23,230 nucleotides of DNA from Chara braunii (GCA_003427395.1 BFEA01000138.1:176873-200102); one strand, 5' to 3'. Shown: positions 10,701-17,818, numbered from the stretch's first letter. Notes: a model not told the origin generated them from the letters alone. Numbers and translations: made by a program.

Positions 10701-11884
10701 CTGCGGTGAGCTGGCTGCTTTCACGACTGTGATTAGCTGGCCCAGCGGAGTTCTCTGGTCCTGGCCAAGGTCGTCAGCATAGCTAAGTTCTGTAGCATAG
10801 AGCGTGACGAAGGATGCAGATCACAGTGCTCAGCTGCTGAAATGCCAACTGCGCTTCTGATTGGTCAAAGCCGGGTGTATCGAGTGCGAAGGAGGCAGAT
10901 AAATAGAGACATAGGTAGACACAGATGTATATGCATAGCATCTTTTTAACAGCGTGCAAGTGGGGGTTATGCTGCACACGGTATGCAGCAGCTGGCACTC
11001 GTCTGTACTTTTACGGAAGTTGGCACGTCTTCCCTTTTATCGTGTGCAAGTGGTCCGTTATAGCACATGGTATACAGCCAGCTCACGCTCATCTACACCA
11101 CCGTGACGAGCCTTGTGCCTGAGGCACAGGGCATACTCACACGGGGACCAAAAGAACCAAAAATTTGAGGCATCTGGGTAGGGTTATTTGGGTCATTTGG
11201 TCCCTGTGTGGTCACACGTGCGGAAGGACGAAGTCGCAACCCTGACACTTTGCACTCAGGGCAAGGTCGTGTGGTCACACGAGGGGACACCAAAGAAAAA
11301 AAAAAGAAAAAAAAGAGAAAAGAAAAGAAAAACAACTGCGGCTGGTTGTCTTATTCTTCTACGATTTTCTACAAATTGAGGAAAGGAAACGAAAAAAGCG
11401 TTTGGTCATTTGAGACCACCTCTGGAGGTGGTCTCAAAAAGGGTACCCCCGCGGCTTCGCAGGCCGCTGACATTTGGTCAGGATTTGAGGCATTTGGGTA
11501 CAGGGCCAACCCCGTGTGACCACAAAAATGCCTCAAATTTTGGGATTTTGGTTCATTTGGTCCCCGTGTGAGTGTGCCCACAGTAGAGTTAGAGCTGACA
11601 GAAATAAAAGAGCGACCGTGAAAAAAAACAAAGAGAATCTCAGAGTTAGCACAAGAGCACAGAAACGCAGCACGGGTAACAGAGCTAGCGCCAGGTTACA
11701 GACTCGGGCAAGGCTCGCGCACGTCAGTGGCACAGACTCAACTCGGGATCCTCACAAAACAGATGAAAAGAACAGCATTTTCTCAGAAAGTGCAGGAATC
11801 TCAGACTGTGACATGCGCGTGTCACTTCATATACAGGTTTCTCAAGCTCTGCGGCCATAGCTGCCAACAATGACATCAAGCAGT

Positions 11885-11923
<39 letters not shown>

Positions 11924-13093
11924 TCTCTATCTACCAGTACATGTAGGTATTGTGACCACTCTCTAACTGCCCTCGCAGTTCTCTCTCTCTATTATTGCAC
12001 TCCACTACAGCTATGGTGCACAGCGCCGTCGACAACTTTCTACCGGATTGCACAATAGTAGATCAAGCCTCACTTGTGTGGAGGCTTGAGACAAATGGAC
12101 ACTACCTTCCTCCCCGGAATAGATTGTACGGTCTTATCTGTGTATGTAGACCGGAAACTCACCCAAATACAGCTATAATGACCGTACGTTGTGTTTGGGG
12201 GAAGAGAAATGGACGCTTATCTTATTGCCCGGAATAGAATGTACGGTCCTTATCTGTATTTAGACCGAAAGATCGCCCAAATACAGCTATAATGACCGTA
12301 CATTGTGTTCGGGGGAAGAAGGAAGTCATCATCACGAATGGAAAGAGTATGAGCCTTGTATTTCTGGAGTGAAGTCATGTATTTCTAGGTAGTGCCTGGT
12401 ACGCATACAGGTGGAGTATACGTAATTGGGAGTGTGTGTACATAAAATATATGTATATATATTATATATATATGAGAAAAAATGTTATGGAACATAGTAC
12501 TTGGCTTTTATGAACAGTCGGAGCGAAACTCGAGTTGAAAATCAGAAAAGAAAGAAGAAAGTATTCCCTCTTATGGGAGTAAGTCAACTGGAAACCTGCG
12601 TACACATACCCCGTGCTACCCAGATGTATGTATTTGGAAGAGTTATTTTGTCTAGGAGCGAGGGGCAGTGCTACCCGGTGGTCTGGCGTTCAAGTAGTCA
12701 TGAACCTGGTCGTCGTGGAACTGGTGTGTTCTGTTACGATCGGGTTTCTTGTGTGCAGTGAAACCTATTACTGTGTGTGCTTATCAATCAGCCTATGGCA
12801 GCAAGATCCTAACGTCCGCTTGGTTTGATCTGAATGTGGATGGATGTGGATGATGGAATGTCTGATGACAACAGAGGGCAGAGGCGGCTTTGGAGCAGTC
12901 GAGAAGCAGCGATGATGATTGTCCGGGTGTTGTTCCCGAGGTAGACCCTGGAAACAGCTCCGGTGTTATGGAAGAGATCAAAGCGCCGCACTGGCAGTCA
13001 GAAGAGCCAAGAACGTTAGAGGAAAGGAGACACAGATTGGACACTGCAAAACATGAGAGGCTGCTACCCAGCAAGAAGAGGGCGCGGGTATGA
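3464..13093 (+). CDS. BBX: double B-box zinc-finger protein (BBX, BBX18/19-like), five exons
   Basis: Join 3464-3556, 7917-8013, 8593-8708, 9970-10425 and 12899-13093; 957 nt, 318 aa plus stop. The exons join in phase (0, 1, 0, 0) at GT/AG boundaries. B-box 1 ligands are C5, C8, C17, D20, C25, C28, H33 and H42; B-box 2 ligands are C56, C59, C68, D71, C76, C79, H84 and H91. There is no CCT domain, which matches the double B-box group. A DLNSRP motif (242-247) resembles the one in BBX18/19 proteins. The C-terminal part has an acidic VPEV motif and a KKRAR basic end, a likely nuclear signal. Family members act in the nucleus as transcription cofactors in light, clock and temperature signalling, usually through COP1, HY5 or CO-type partners; that role is inferred here. 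The protein is longer than typical flowering-plant BBX18/19 members because exon 4 encodes a low-complexity linker. The B-boxes are certain; exons 4 and 5 are well supported but not proven. Confidence 0.88.
4494..4587. repeat. tandem duplication, 47-bp unit x2
   Basis: Two essentially identical copies starting CACAATCTCGCGTTCACTC, meeting at 4540/4541. The near-identity suggests a recent event. Confidence 0.93.
4744..4860. repeat. compound microsatellite (GATA/ATAG)n then (GA)n
   Basis: Imperfect GATA/AGATAT repeats are followed by an uninterrupted GA run from 4795 to 4860. Confidence 0.93.
5531..5626. repeat. tandem duplication, 48-bp unit x2
   Basis: Units begin GCGCAGCAGATCTGAGTGAT and differ at a few positions (TTATGGATCTGACCC against TCATGGACCCGACCG). 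Confidence 0.9.
5719..5828. mobile_element. ~109-bp inverted-repeat MITE, copy A (intron 1)
   Basis: Left end TATCGGTTCCCCTTGAA followed by TACAACGCACCGTCATT. The right end read in reverse is TACCATCTTCCTCCGAA followed by CATAACGCAC. Both match the family terminus TACCGTCTTCCCCCGAA seen at 7485. The length, 110 bp, agrees with the other copies; this one is diverged. Confidence 0.7.
6337..6445. mobile_element. ~109-bp inverted-repeat MITE, copy B (intron 1)
   Basis: Perfect outer termini TACCGTCTTC and GAAGACGGTA, 109 bp overall. The right half (AAATACAGGCAGAATGACCG) closely matches the intron 4 copies. If the terminal TA pairs are target duplications, the element proper is 107 bp with CCGTCTTC ends. 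Confidence 0.82.
6736..6799. repeat. tandem duplication, 32-bp unit x2
   Basis: Units start ATCTGGAAGTACACGACTTA and differ by one base (GCGGCGC against GCAGCGC). Confidence 0.92.
7082..7134. repeat. compound (GT)n(AG)n microsatellite
   Basis: GT repeat to about 7116 passes directly into an AG repeat ending at about 7134. Confidence 0.93.
7485..7593. mobile_element. ~109-bp inverted-repeat MITE, copy C (intron 1)
   Basis: The best-preserved ends of the family: TACCGTCTTCCCCCGA at 7485-7500 and its exact inverse at 7578-7593. Partial pairing continues inward (ACATAACGCACCGT against CCACAATGCACCCT). Total length is 109 bp, identical to copy B. It sits 324 bases before exon 2, so it would form a strong hairpin in the pre-mRNA. 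Confidence 0.87.
7701..7769. repeat. compound (TC)n(AC)n(AG)n microsatellite
   Basis: Three adjoining dinucleotide runs. The outer TC and AG runs are complementary, so the tract can fold into a stem with an AC loop. Confidence 0.93.
7917..8013 (+). CDS. BBX: BBX exon 2: end of B-box 1, start of B-box 2
   Basis: Encodes residues 32-63 plus the first base of codon 64. It supplies H33 and H42 of B-box 1 ([11 protein letters not shown], very typical of the family), the linker, and C56/C59 of B-box 2 ([10 protein letters not shown]). The acceptor is TTTTAAAG, and the donor is G|GTAAGC, a strong site, in phase 1. Confidence 0.93.
8014..8592 (+). other. BBX intron 2 (579 bp)
   Basis: Phase-1 intron with T-rich stretches near 8165-8205 and a 27-bp tandem duplication at 8463-8516 (GGGTTATGTGAAGA). 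It ends TTTTATACCTGCAG, a good acceptor. No coding sequence seen. Confidence 0.85.
8463..8516. repeat. tandem duplication, ~27-bp unit x2
   Basis: GGGTTATGTGAAGAGGAGTA is repeated at 8490 with a two-base insertion. Confidence 0.8.
8593..8708 (+). CDS. BBX: BBX exon 3: rest of B-box 2
   Basis: Completes codon 64 and encodes residues to 102. It includes C68, D71, C76, C79, H84 and H91 ([20 protein letters not shown]), then LLMGQRVE, the conserved end of the second B-box. The donor is GAG|GTGAGA in phase 0. Confidence 0.95.
8979..9057. repeat. diverged tandem duplication, ~39-bp unit x2
   Basis: GGCCAGCTGCAGGGGCCCAA and GGGCAGCTGCACGTGCCGAA start the two units; each continues with GAAAAC and a CCTC/GTCTCT segment. 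Confidence 0.65.
9589..9662. repeat. tandem duplication, 37-bp unit x2
   Basis: Both copies start TTGGAAGTAAGG and continue ATTGGACTCCAGTGAGGGGT, with one base difference. Confidence 0.93.
9970..10425 (+). CDS. BBX: BBX exon 4: linker and DLNSRP motif
   Basis: Residues 103-254. The acceptor GCATGTGCCAG opens the frame with LPMKK, so the join reads QRVE-LP, matching the RVE(F)P continuation usual in the family. The middle is polar and low-complexity (Gln, Arg, Pro, Gly), probably disordered. Near the end [11 protein letters not shown] (D242 to P247) resembles the IDLN-x-x-P motif of BBX18/19 proteins; this is the main evidence that the exon belongs to the gene. The donor is AAG|GTATGT in phase 0. 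The frame is also open upstream to 9856, but intronic sequence there lacks family similarity. Confidence 0.8.
10951..11100. repeat. diverged tandem duplication, 90-bp period
   Basis: GCGTGCAAGTGGGGGTTATG at 10952 recurs as CGTGTGCAAGTGGTCCGTTA at 11041. Both copies continue with similar GCACA(C)GGTATGCAGC and GCTCATCTACA-type segments. Confidence 0.7.
11129..11579. mobile_element. 451-bp inverted-repeat element with ACA target duplication (intron 4)
   Basis: The left end GGGCATACTCACACGGGGAC is matched by the inverted right end (reads GGGCACACTCACACGGGGAC from the right). Similarity continues through AAAGAACCAAAAATTTGAGGC on the left and the equivalent on the right, with an indel. Both sides are flanked by ACA (11126-11128 and 11580-11582), a possible 3-bp target duplication as in PIF/Harbinger elements. 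The interior has further GTGTGGTCACACG copies, an A/G-rich stretch (11290-11335) and a perfect small hairpin at 11409-11438. It encodes nothing recognisable, so it is a non-autonomous element. The superfamily call is inference. Confidence 0.8.
11409..11438. repeat. perfect 14-bp hairpin
   Basis: TTTGAGACCACCTC and its exact reverse complement, separated by only two bases (TG), inside the 451-bp element. Confidence 0.95.
11885..11923. repeat. (TC)n microsatellite
   Basis: TC repeat with one TTT interruption, in intron 4. Confidence 0.93.
12103..12210. mobile_element. ~109-bp inverted-repeat MITE, copy D (intron 4)
   Basis: Left TACCTTCCTCCCCGGAATAG; the right end GTTTGGGGGAAGA is the inverted family terminus with a decayed last five bases. 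The interior ACCCAAATACAGCTATAATG is shared with copy E and nearly with copy B. Length 108 bp. Confidence 0.8.
12217..12324. mobile_element. ~109-bp inverted-repeat MITE, copy E (intron 4)
   Basis: 108 bp long and starts 114 bp after copy D. The similarity includes the flanking AAATGGAC, so copies D and E arose by tandem duplication of one insertion rather than two insertions. The left end is decayed (TTATCTTATTGCCCGG); the right end TTCGGGGGAAGA is well kept. Confidence 0.8.
12899..13093 (+). CDS. BBX: BBX exon 5: acidic VPEV motif and basic C-terminus
   Basis: Residues 255-318 and the TGA stop. The acceptor is GGCGGCTTTGGAGCAG; an in-frame alternative is CAACAG, which would start the exon at 12875 and add eight residues. 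The exon encodes [18 protein letters not shown], where DD-x4-VP-E-V fits the COP1-docking VP motif pattern, then a charged stretch and [10 protein letters not shown] at the end. Closest family parallels are the VVPV and basic C-terminal segments that follow the IDLN motif in BBX proteins. The splice choice is inferred, not proven. Confidence 0.7.
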   Translation, partial: SRSSDDDCPGVVPEVDPGNSSGVMEEIKAPHWQSEEPRTLEERRHRLDTAKHERLLPSKKRARV

Positions 13094-13246
13094 GTAGGGA
13101 TCTTCAGCAACATGTTGTACATTCGTTAGGGCCCGTGCCCAGTCCTCCATGGAGCAAAAGCACGTGATGAATCTTATTGAACATCAAGGCAACGTCGATA
13201 CACTGTGGCATGGTGGCTTTTCTTCGTCTTTTTCCCGGTGTGTGTG

Positions 13247-13280
<34 letters not shown>

Positions 13281-14078
13281 GGGGATGCACACAGCGGGGA
13301 GAAGCAGACAGGGGGGAAGTGATGAGGGAGGTCCTGCAGTCAGGTGTTAGTGCAGTTTGTGATAGAGGGAGAGGGGAGAGATGTGGAAAGCTTTCATCTC
13401 CACGGTGTGTGTGACGGTGGAAGATTGGAGACCGACCTGTCAGGGAACCTGTTTTCAGAAGCAGAATTTAAGTTTAGCAAACTACCATGTCCTTTGTAGC
13501 GCGAGCACAGGTTTAAACTTCTGGTCTTGTAGCTTTTTGTGGCACGAGGAAGGGAGACGTAGAGGGAGGGGGAGAGGAGTTGGCGGGGAGATTCTGGGTG
13601 TTGTAGTCGGTCTCGAGTGTGGCGAGTAGTAAAAAGACTGGTCTGGGGGGCTTTTTGATTATGGAGTTGATTTTTTGGATTGCTTGATGAATAACATTCA
13701 CAGCAGGGCAGCAACAACTCTGCTGGAATCCGTTTTGTTGTAAATATGAACATTTTTCTGTCTTCGAGAGAGTAGGAAATATTGTTGACGAACAGGACGA
13801 GCAGCTTGCCAGCGTATGCGCTCGGGAGCCAGCTTATGTTGTCCGGTCGACTCGACCGAGCCTGCACAGGAGAGGAGAGGAGAGGAGGAGAAGGCTGCGC
13901 ATGGGGGGCGCATGGGGGTATATTAATGGAAGGAGCATTCGGCGGAGCTGTGCAGGGTGTATGTATGCGTGGCCGCCGTCTGTCACAGACAGCGGCCGCT
14001 GCCACCAAGTTAGATGTGTACAGTGTACGTGTGGGTGATTATGGTAGGACGTATTGTAGTTATTGCGGGCTTGAGAGC
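13094..14078. other. BBX 3' flank, no further gene seen
   Basis: Includes a GT microsatellite (13239-13279), a CACGTG palindrome at 13162-13167, and a GAGGAGAGGAGAGG-rich stretch (13868-13891). The 3' untranslated region must begin here but no AATAAA signal was found. A 204-codon minus-strand frame across 13394-14008 has biased low-complexity composition and no recognisable domain. Confidence 0.65.
13239..13279. repeat. (GT)n microsatellite
   Basis: GT repeat with one CA interruption near its start, about 150 bases after the BBX stop codon. Confidence 0.93.
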
Positions 14079-14297
14079 AGTATCTGCGCGACGGATCTGG
14101 CTTTTATGGAGTGGGACTGCTCAAGGAGATGTGAACATATAGGTCTGCTTCGGGTCATTTCGGGGAAGAGGGGAAATCTTCAATTTTCCAGTATCTGCAC
14201 GACGGATATGGCTTATGTGGACTTCTCAAGGAGATGTGAACATATATAGGTCTGCATCGGGTCATTTCGCGGGAGAGAGGAAATCTTCATTTTTCCT
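14079..14297. repeat. tandem duplication, 111-bp unit x2
   Basis: Units begin AGTATCTGCRCGACGGAT and share CTCAAGGAGATGTGAACATA and the closing GGAAATCTTCAWTTTTCC. The second copy has small indels. Confidence 0.88.
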
Positions 14298-14818
14298 ACA
14301 ATTTATTGAGTGGAGCTGCTGGTGTCGATTTGAAGAGGGTGGTCTTGTCCCTGGAGATTTGCCTGTCCAGTGTTCACCCCTGGCTTTGCTGTTTTGAGGC
14401 GATTCACCGAATGCGCAATATCCATGGGTCCAATGACTCCAGTCGTCTTATGCCACGCAGTGCCTTCTTGCCTAGACTTGTCCAGATATGTGTGTTGAAG
14501 GCATGCATACGGGGAAGGGGTGGTGGTGATCCTCTTTGCGCCCTCCCATTCTGTTCTGGCAACATGGGGAATGTTAGCTGTTCTTTTGGCATCTGGCTGT
14601 CAGTTGTAGAGGATGCAAAGCAAAGGTGAGGGCCTTTGAAGTCGCTCTGTGGGGGTGTTGACGGGATGGACCTTGAAAAAGGTTTGAATTAGAGGGAGAT
14701 CCGAATAGCGTGTAGTTCTCTCCAACCATTTCACATGTAAAGCCTCTGTTGGGTGAGAGGGTAGGGGAGAGGGGAAGATATCTGTTAAGGGACGGGGCCA
14801 TAAATACATGATGAAAGG
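14298..14818. other. gene-free stretch
   Basis: No repeat or coding segment I can support. Short frames on both strands lack family features. Confidence 0.6.
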
Positions 14819-14899
14819 CTTGAATCCGGTATAGACTGCCGACAGCTCGAATTCGGTATAGATTGTCGACAGCTCGAATCCGGTATAGATTGCAGACAG
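14819..14899. repeat. tandem repeat, exact 27-bp unit x3
   Basis: Three head-to-tail copies at 14819, 14846 and 14873 of a CTCGAATCCGGTATAGAYTG-type unit ending GACAG, with one to three differences between copies. Confidence 0.93.
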
Positions 14900-15445
14900 C
14901 ATCCAAATTTTAACTCCTTGAAATTTCCTTCTTGAAATTTCGTCCTTTCTGTTTTTAGGCTTTTCCAATGCAATGTCGAGCTGGTAGGGAGATAATTTTG
15001 AACTCTTTTTGTTCTCTATTTTGGAGAGAGCTTTTTACATCCAGTGTTATTGTTGGTAGCCACGTTGCTTTTTCTACTTCTCCTCTCGCTGTCAGCCTTC
15101 ATTATTCAATATGCATTCCACATCCCGCGCGCTGGTCAGTCCAAAAAACTAACCCCTAAACCAATAATCCTCTTCCTCCGATCCCAAAAATGTCTTGTTT
15201 TCCGCCTTGCCCTCCTTTGCATAGAGTCCAATCTTAATGGAGCCAGTTGGAAGCCGAAGGCTATGTCTCAGAAAAGTGCCACCAAAATGTTCGTTTCCAT
15301 GTGGTTGTTGGGGCTGGGGAAAGGAAAGGTGCTTCCCTCGTCCTGGGGGAAAGCAGAGCAGTCTGCTAGAAAATTCACAATTGCCAAAAGGATATGATCC
15401 TCAACAACGAGGAAGATCAATGCGTAATGTAAGGACTGCTGGGAA
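14900..15445. other. stretch with one unassigned 117-codon frame
   Basis: The plus-strand frame 15044-15397 begins with a strongly hydrophobic stretch (MLLLVATLLFLLLLSLSAF) that could be a signal or membrane anchor, followed by a basic segment. Nothing else supports a gene: no recognisable domain, no clear splice partners and ordinary length for chance. No function is assigned. Confidence 0.3.
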
Positions 15446-15880
15446 TCGGTTGACCTCTGCACTTGCCGCTTACTCTGCTTCTAACGGCAGTGTACGGTGT
15501 TCTGTGGGCTGCAGCAATGGGGGATTGCGAATGTGTTGGGGTTAATTATGATTCATAGTCGGATAACCTCTGCACTTGCCGCTTACTCTGCTTCCAACGA
15601 CAGCGTACGGTGTTCTGTGGGCTGAAACAATGGGGGATTGCGAATGTGTGGGGGGTAATTATGATTCATAGTCGGATAGACGCCCACGTGCAAGGTCGTC
15701 CCCAAGTGCTTTGGCGGTGTTCATCGCTCGATGCAGTAATTGCTCAATGCGGTAAGGCCCTGAAAACAGGGAACAGCGAGTTGGGGTGCGCTTGGCACTC
15801 ATGCTGCTGCTAATGGCAGTGTGCAATGTCCTGTGGGCAGAGGCAGTGGAATTGCAGATGTCTGGGGTTATAACTTCTAA
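15446..15880. repeat. 113-bp tandem repeat, two close copies plus a diverged third
   Basis: Copies at 15446-15558 and 15559-15671 share CCTCTGCACTTGCCGCTTAC and GGTGTTCTGTGGGCTG. A third, older copy at about 15791-15880 keeps CTAATGGCAGTGTGCAATG and TCTGGGGTTATAA in the same order. The first two are head to tail; the third is separated by about 115 bases of other sequence. Confidence 0.82.
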
Positions 15881-15885
15881 TCCCT

Positions 15886-16004
15886 TCCTTCCTTCCCCCG
15901 GATACAACGTACGGCCATCATTGAGCTGCATCTACATTGAAAGATGCCTCGAGTACAGCGATTCGCCGATAATGCCCGTATGCTGTATTTGGATGGAGGA
16001 GGTA
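15886..16004. mobile_element. ~109-bp inverted-repeat MITE, copy F (diverged, 119 bp)
   Basis: Left TTCCTTCCCCCGGATACAAC then GTACGGCCAT; right end AATGCCCGTATGCTGTATTT then GGATGGAGGAGGTA, the inverted family terminus with several changes. It is the only copy found outside the BBX gene and the most decayed. Confidence 0.6.
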
Positions 16005-16331
16005 GTTGGATCAATGCACTTTCACCCAGTTACCAAATGCTGTGGTGGTCCTCATCAGTCAAACCTGTAAGTGCCCTGAAAACTGGGAGCAAATATCTGG
16101 TACTCGCAACAATCTGGTACTCGCTACATGTGAACACCGAGAAATATTTGTGTGCTGGTTGCATGTGTTGGCCTGAAGGATTGTGGTCATCGGTTTGCAC
16201 TTTTCTCCAACTTGTCAGATATAGCTTGAGTGAAGGCAACGCACATGTGATGGCCACAGCAGAAAGGAGAGCCATCAGTACATTGACAGATTGAGAACCC
16301 ACACGCGTCCGCGTCGCTGGTTGTGGCAATG
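16005..16331. other. gene-free stretch
   Basis: Contains a short direct repeat ATCTGGTACTCGC(A/T)ACA at about 16097 and 16112. No coding segment recognised. Confidence 0.55.
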
Positions 16332-16386
16332 CTTGATTGATTGATTGATTGATTGGTTGATCGACTGATTGATTGATTGATTTATT
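16332..16386. repeat. (ATTG)n tetranucleotide microsatellite
   Basis: About 13 units with a few substitutions. The minus strand translates as NQSINQSINQ, which explains a spurious frame there. Confidence 0.93.
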
Positions 16387-17240
16387 GAGCTGTCCCTTGC
16401 GGCCGCACACTGCTGCTCGGATTTGCCTCTGCACTGGTGCGAATGGGCTCTTCACAAGGTGAGGGATCGTGGAGGTGATTATCTTTTTCCTGCGTTGTGA
16501 TTGCGAGCTTGATTTCCTCATCGGGCGTCTATCCCTCTCATAGTGGGACTCGGCAGCCAAAACTCCTACTGGTCATCCAGCCACCCCACTCACCCACGCT
16601 AACATAAATGGGGACAAAAGAAAAAGAGGTTGCCATTTCCTTAGGTCAGCACCGTACCACAGCGAACTGCAGGTGTCTCGGGGGTGCCGAGTGGGGTCTT
16701 GAGGTTTTTAATTTGATCCTCGTGTTAATTAGTGGACATGAGCCAATCATGTTTCGGTGATGATCCCCAAAGGATGATCAATGCAACCATTTTATTTTAT
16801 TTTGCTTTATCCTTCGCGTAGGTTATCCCGCCCAGATATCTTTTCAGAGTTGTGGCGCATACACCCTGCTGCGACTTTTGGGGGTTAGGTACCGGACCAA
16901 AGTGGATGGATGCGCCAGACAAAAGCAGGCCTGCGGCTCCTCGTTGGTTCGTTTTTGTTTGGTTTGAAGGCAAAAACTGTCCTCGCATGCTGCCTCCTGT
17001 GGGCCCATGGAAAAACAAAAACCACGAGTAGGATCCTCAGAGGCTATATGCCCATCGCAACCATTCTATATCTCTCTGGTTGAAGATATGGTCAGATGCC
17101 ATTACAAAACTTGTGGTTGAGTTGACCCGAGCTTATTTCACCGCGGCAACCAACCATGTTCATAGCGGTGCCAACCGGAATCAAGATATTTAGTTGGATC
17201 GCCACTATGTTGAGAGGTTCAATACCATGAAAAACACCTA
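16387..17240. other. gene-free stretch
   Basis: No coding sequence recognised. CAATGCAACCATT at about 16780 and CATCGCAACCATT at about 17053 form a short direct repeat roughly 270 bp apart. A partial palindrome TGATGATCC/GGATGATCA lies at about 16758-16780. Confidence 0.5.
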
Positions 17241-17389
17241 TGTTATCTGCTGTAGGATTTATCTTCTTGCTTACCATAGGTGGCCTGGTTATTTTGCAGG
17301 GGGGGTCAGCCTTGATGTTATCTGCTGTAGGATTCATCTTCTTGCTTACCATAGGTGGCCTGGTTATTTGCAGGGGGGGTCAGCCTGTA
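17241..17389. repeat. tandem duplication, 75-bp unit x2
   Basis: Units begin TGTTATCTGCTGTAGGATTY and end GGGGGGGTCAGCC; only a few differences, including one T deletion. Confidence 0.93.
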
Positions 17390-17553
17390 GCATCAGGACC
17401 AAGCTTCTTCGATGGGCCAGTTGCTGTGCCTCCCCTCTGGTCGCCTCTCTCTATGAACATCAGCATTCTCTGCTCAATGCCACTCCGGGGAGCCACGGGC
17501 CTATCTCTAGGTGGCGGGAGCTGAGCTTGCCCAGGAAAGTATGTGAGGCCAAT

Positions 17554-17635
17554 GGGGATTGGGCCCTAGACCTCCTGAATGCCACTTGCATGCCTTACCA
17601 AATGACCTAGGCCGCTGGATGGTCATGCCAAGATT
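17554..17635 (-). repeat. tRNA-like head, unit A (probable SINE-derived)
   Basis: On the minus strand an A-box-like TAGGTCATTTGGTAAGG (17609 down to 17593) is followed 31 bases after its GG by a B-box-like GGGCCCAATCC (17566 down to 17556). The spacing matches a real tRNA. The acceptor stem is not convincing and the anticodon loop lacks the usual T33, so it is a pseudo-tRNA or SINE head, not an active tRNA gene. Confidence 0.6.
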
Positions 17636-17710
17636 GCACCCTCAACCTCCTGAGTGCTACTTGCGTGCCTTACCAACTGACCTAGGCTGCTGGATGGTCA
17701 TGCCAAGATT
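17631..17710 (-). repeat. tRNA-like head, unit B
   Basis: Best A box of the three: TAGGTCAGTTGGTAAGG (17684 down to 17668). The B-box-like GGGTGCAATCT (17641 down to 17631) follows at the same 31-base distance. It overlaps unit A at the AGATT end. Confidence 0.65.
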
Positions 17711-17733
17711 GGGAAGAATCAGAGGGAAGAACC

Positions 17734-17818
17734 AGATTGCACCCTCAACCTCCTGAGTGCTACTTGCGTGCCCTACCAACTGCCCTAGGCTGCTGGATGG
17801 TCATGCCAAGATTGGGAA
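17734..17818 (-). repeat. tRNA-like head, unit C
   Basis: A box TAGGGCAGTTGGTAGGG (17787 down to 17771), B-box-like GGGTGCAATCT (17744 down to 17734), 31 bases apart. Nearly identical to unit B; units B and C are separated by a short AGAGGGAAGAACC spacer. Confidence 0.65.

Larger units (their letters stand above)
10426..12898 (+). other. BBX intron 4 (about 2.47 kb)
   Basis: Holds a ~41-bp duplication just after the donor (TAATCCCTCTCT and TCATCCCTCTCT at about 10431 and 10470), a diverged 90-bp duplication (10951-11100), the 451-bp inverted-repeat element at 11129, a TC microsatellite (11885-11923), two ~108-bp MITE copies (12103 and 12217) and an AT-rich TATATA tract (12446-12474). No coding sequence recognised. 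Confidence 0.75.

Noticed and set aside
12802-12828. alternative BBX last exon after GCCTATGGCAG giving a short QDPNVRLV end
   Set aside because: It would skip the VPEV and basic C-terminal segments, which fit the family better from the 12899 acceptor; kept only as a possible splice variant.
13394-14008. 204-codon minus-strand frame
   Set aside because: Low-complexity Pro/Ser/Ala composition, no domain, and it overlaps the GAGGAG-rich stretch that creates it.
16030-16560. 176-codon minus-strand frame with NQSINQ repeats
   Set aside because: The repeat comes from the ATTG microsatellite; no other features of a protein.
17554-17818. functional tRNA genes
   Set aside because: A and B boxes are present but no convincing acceptor stem or anticodon loop with T33 could be built.
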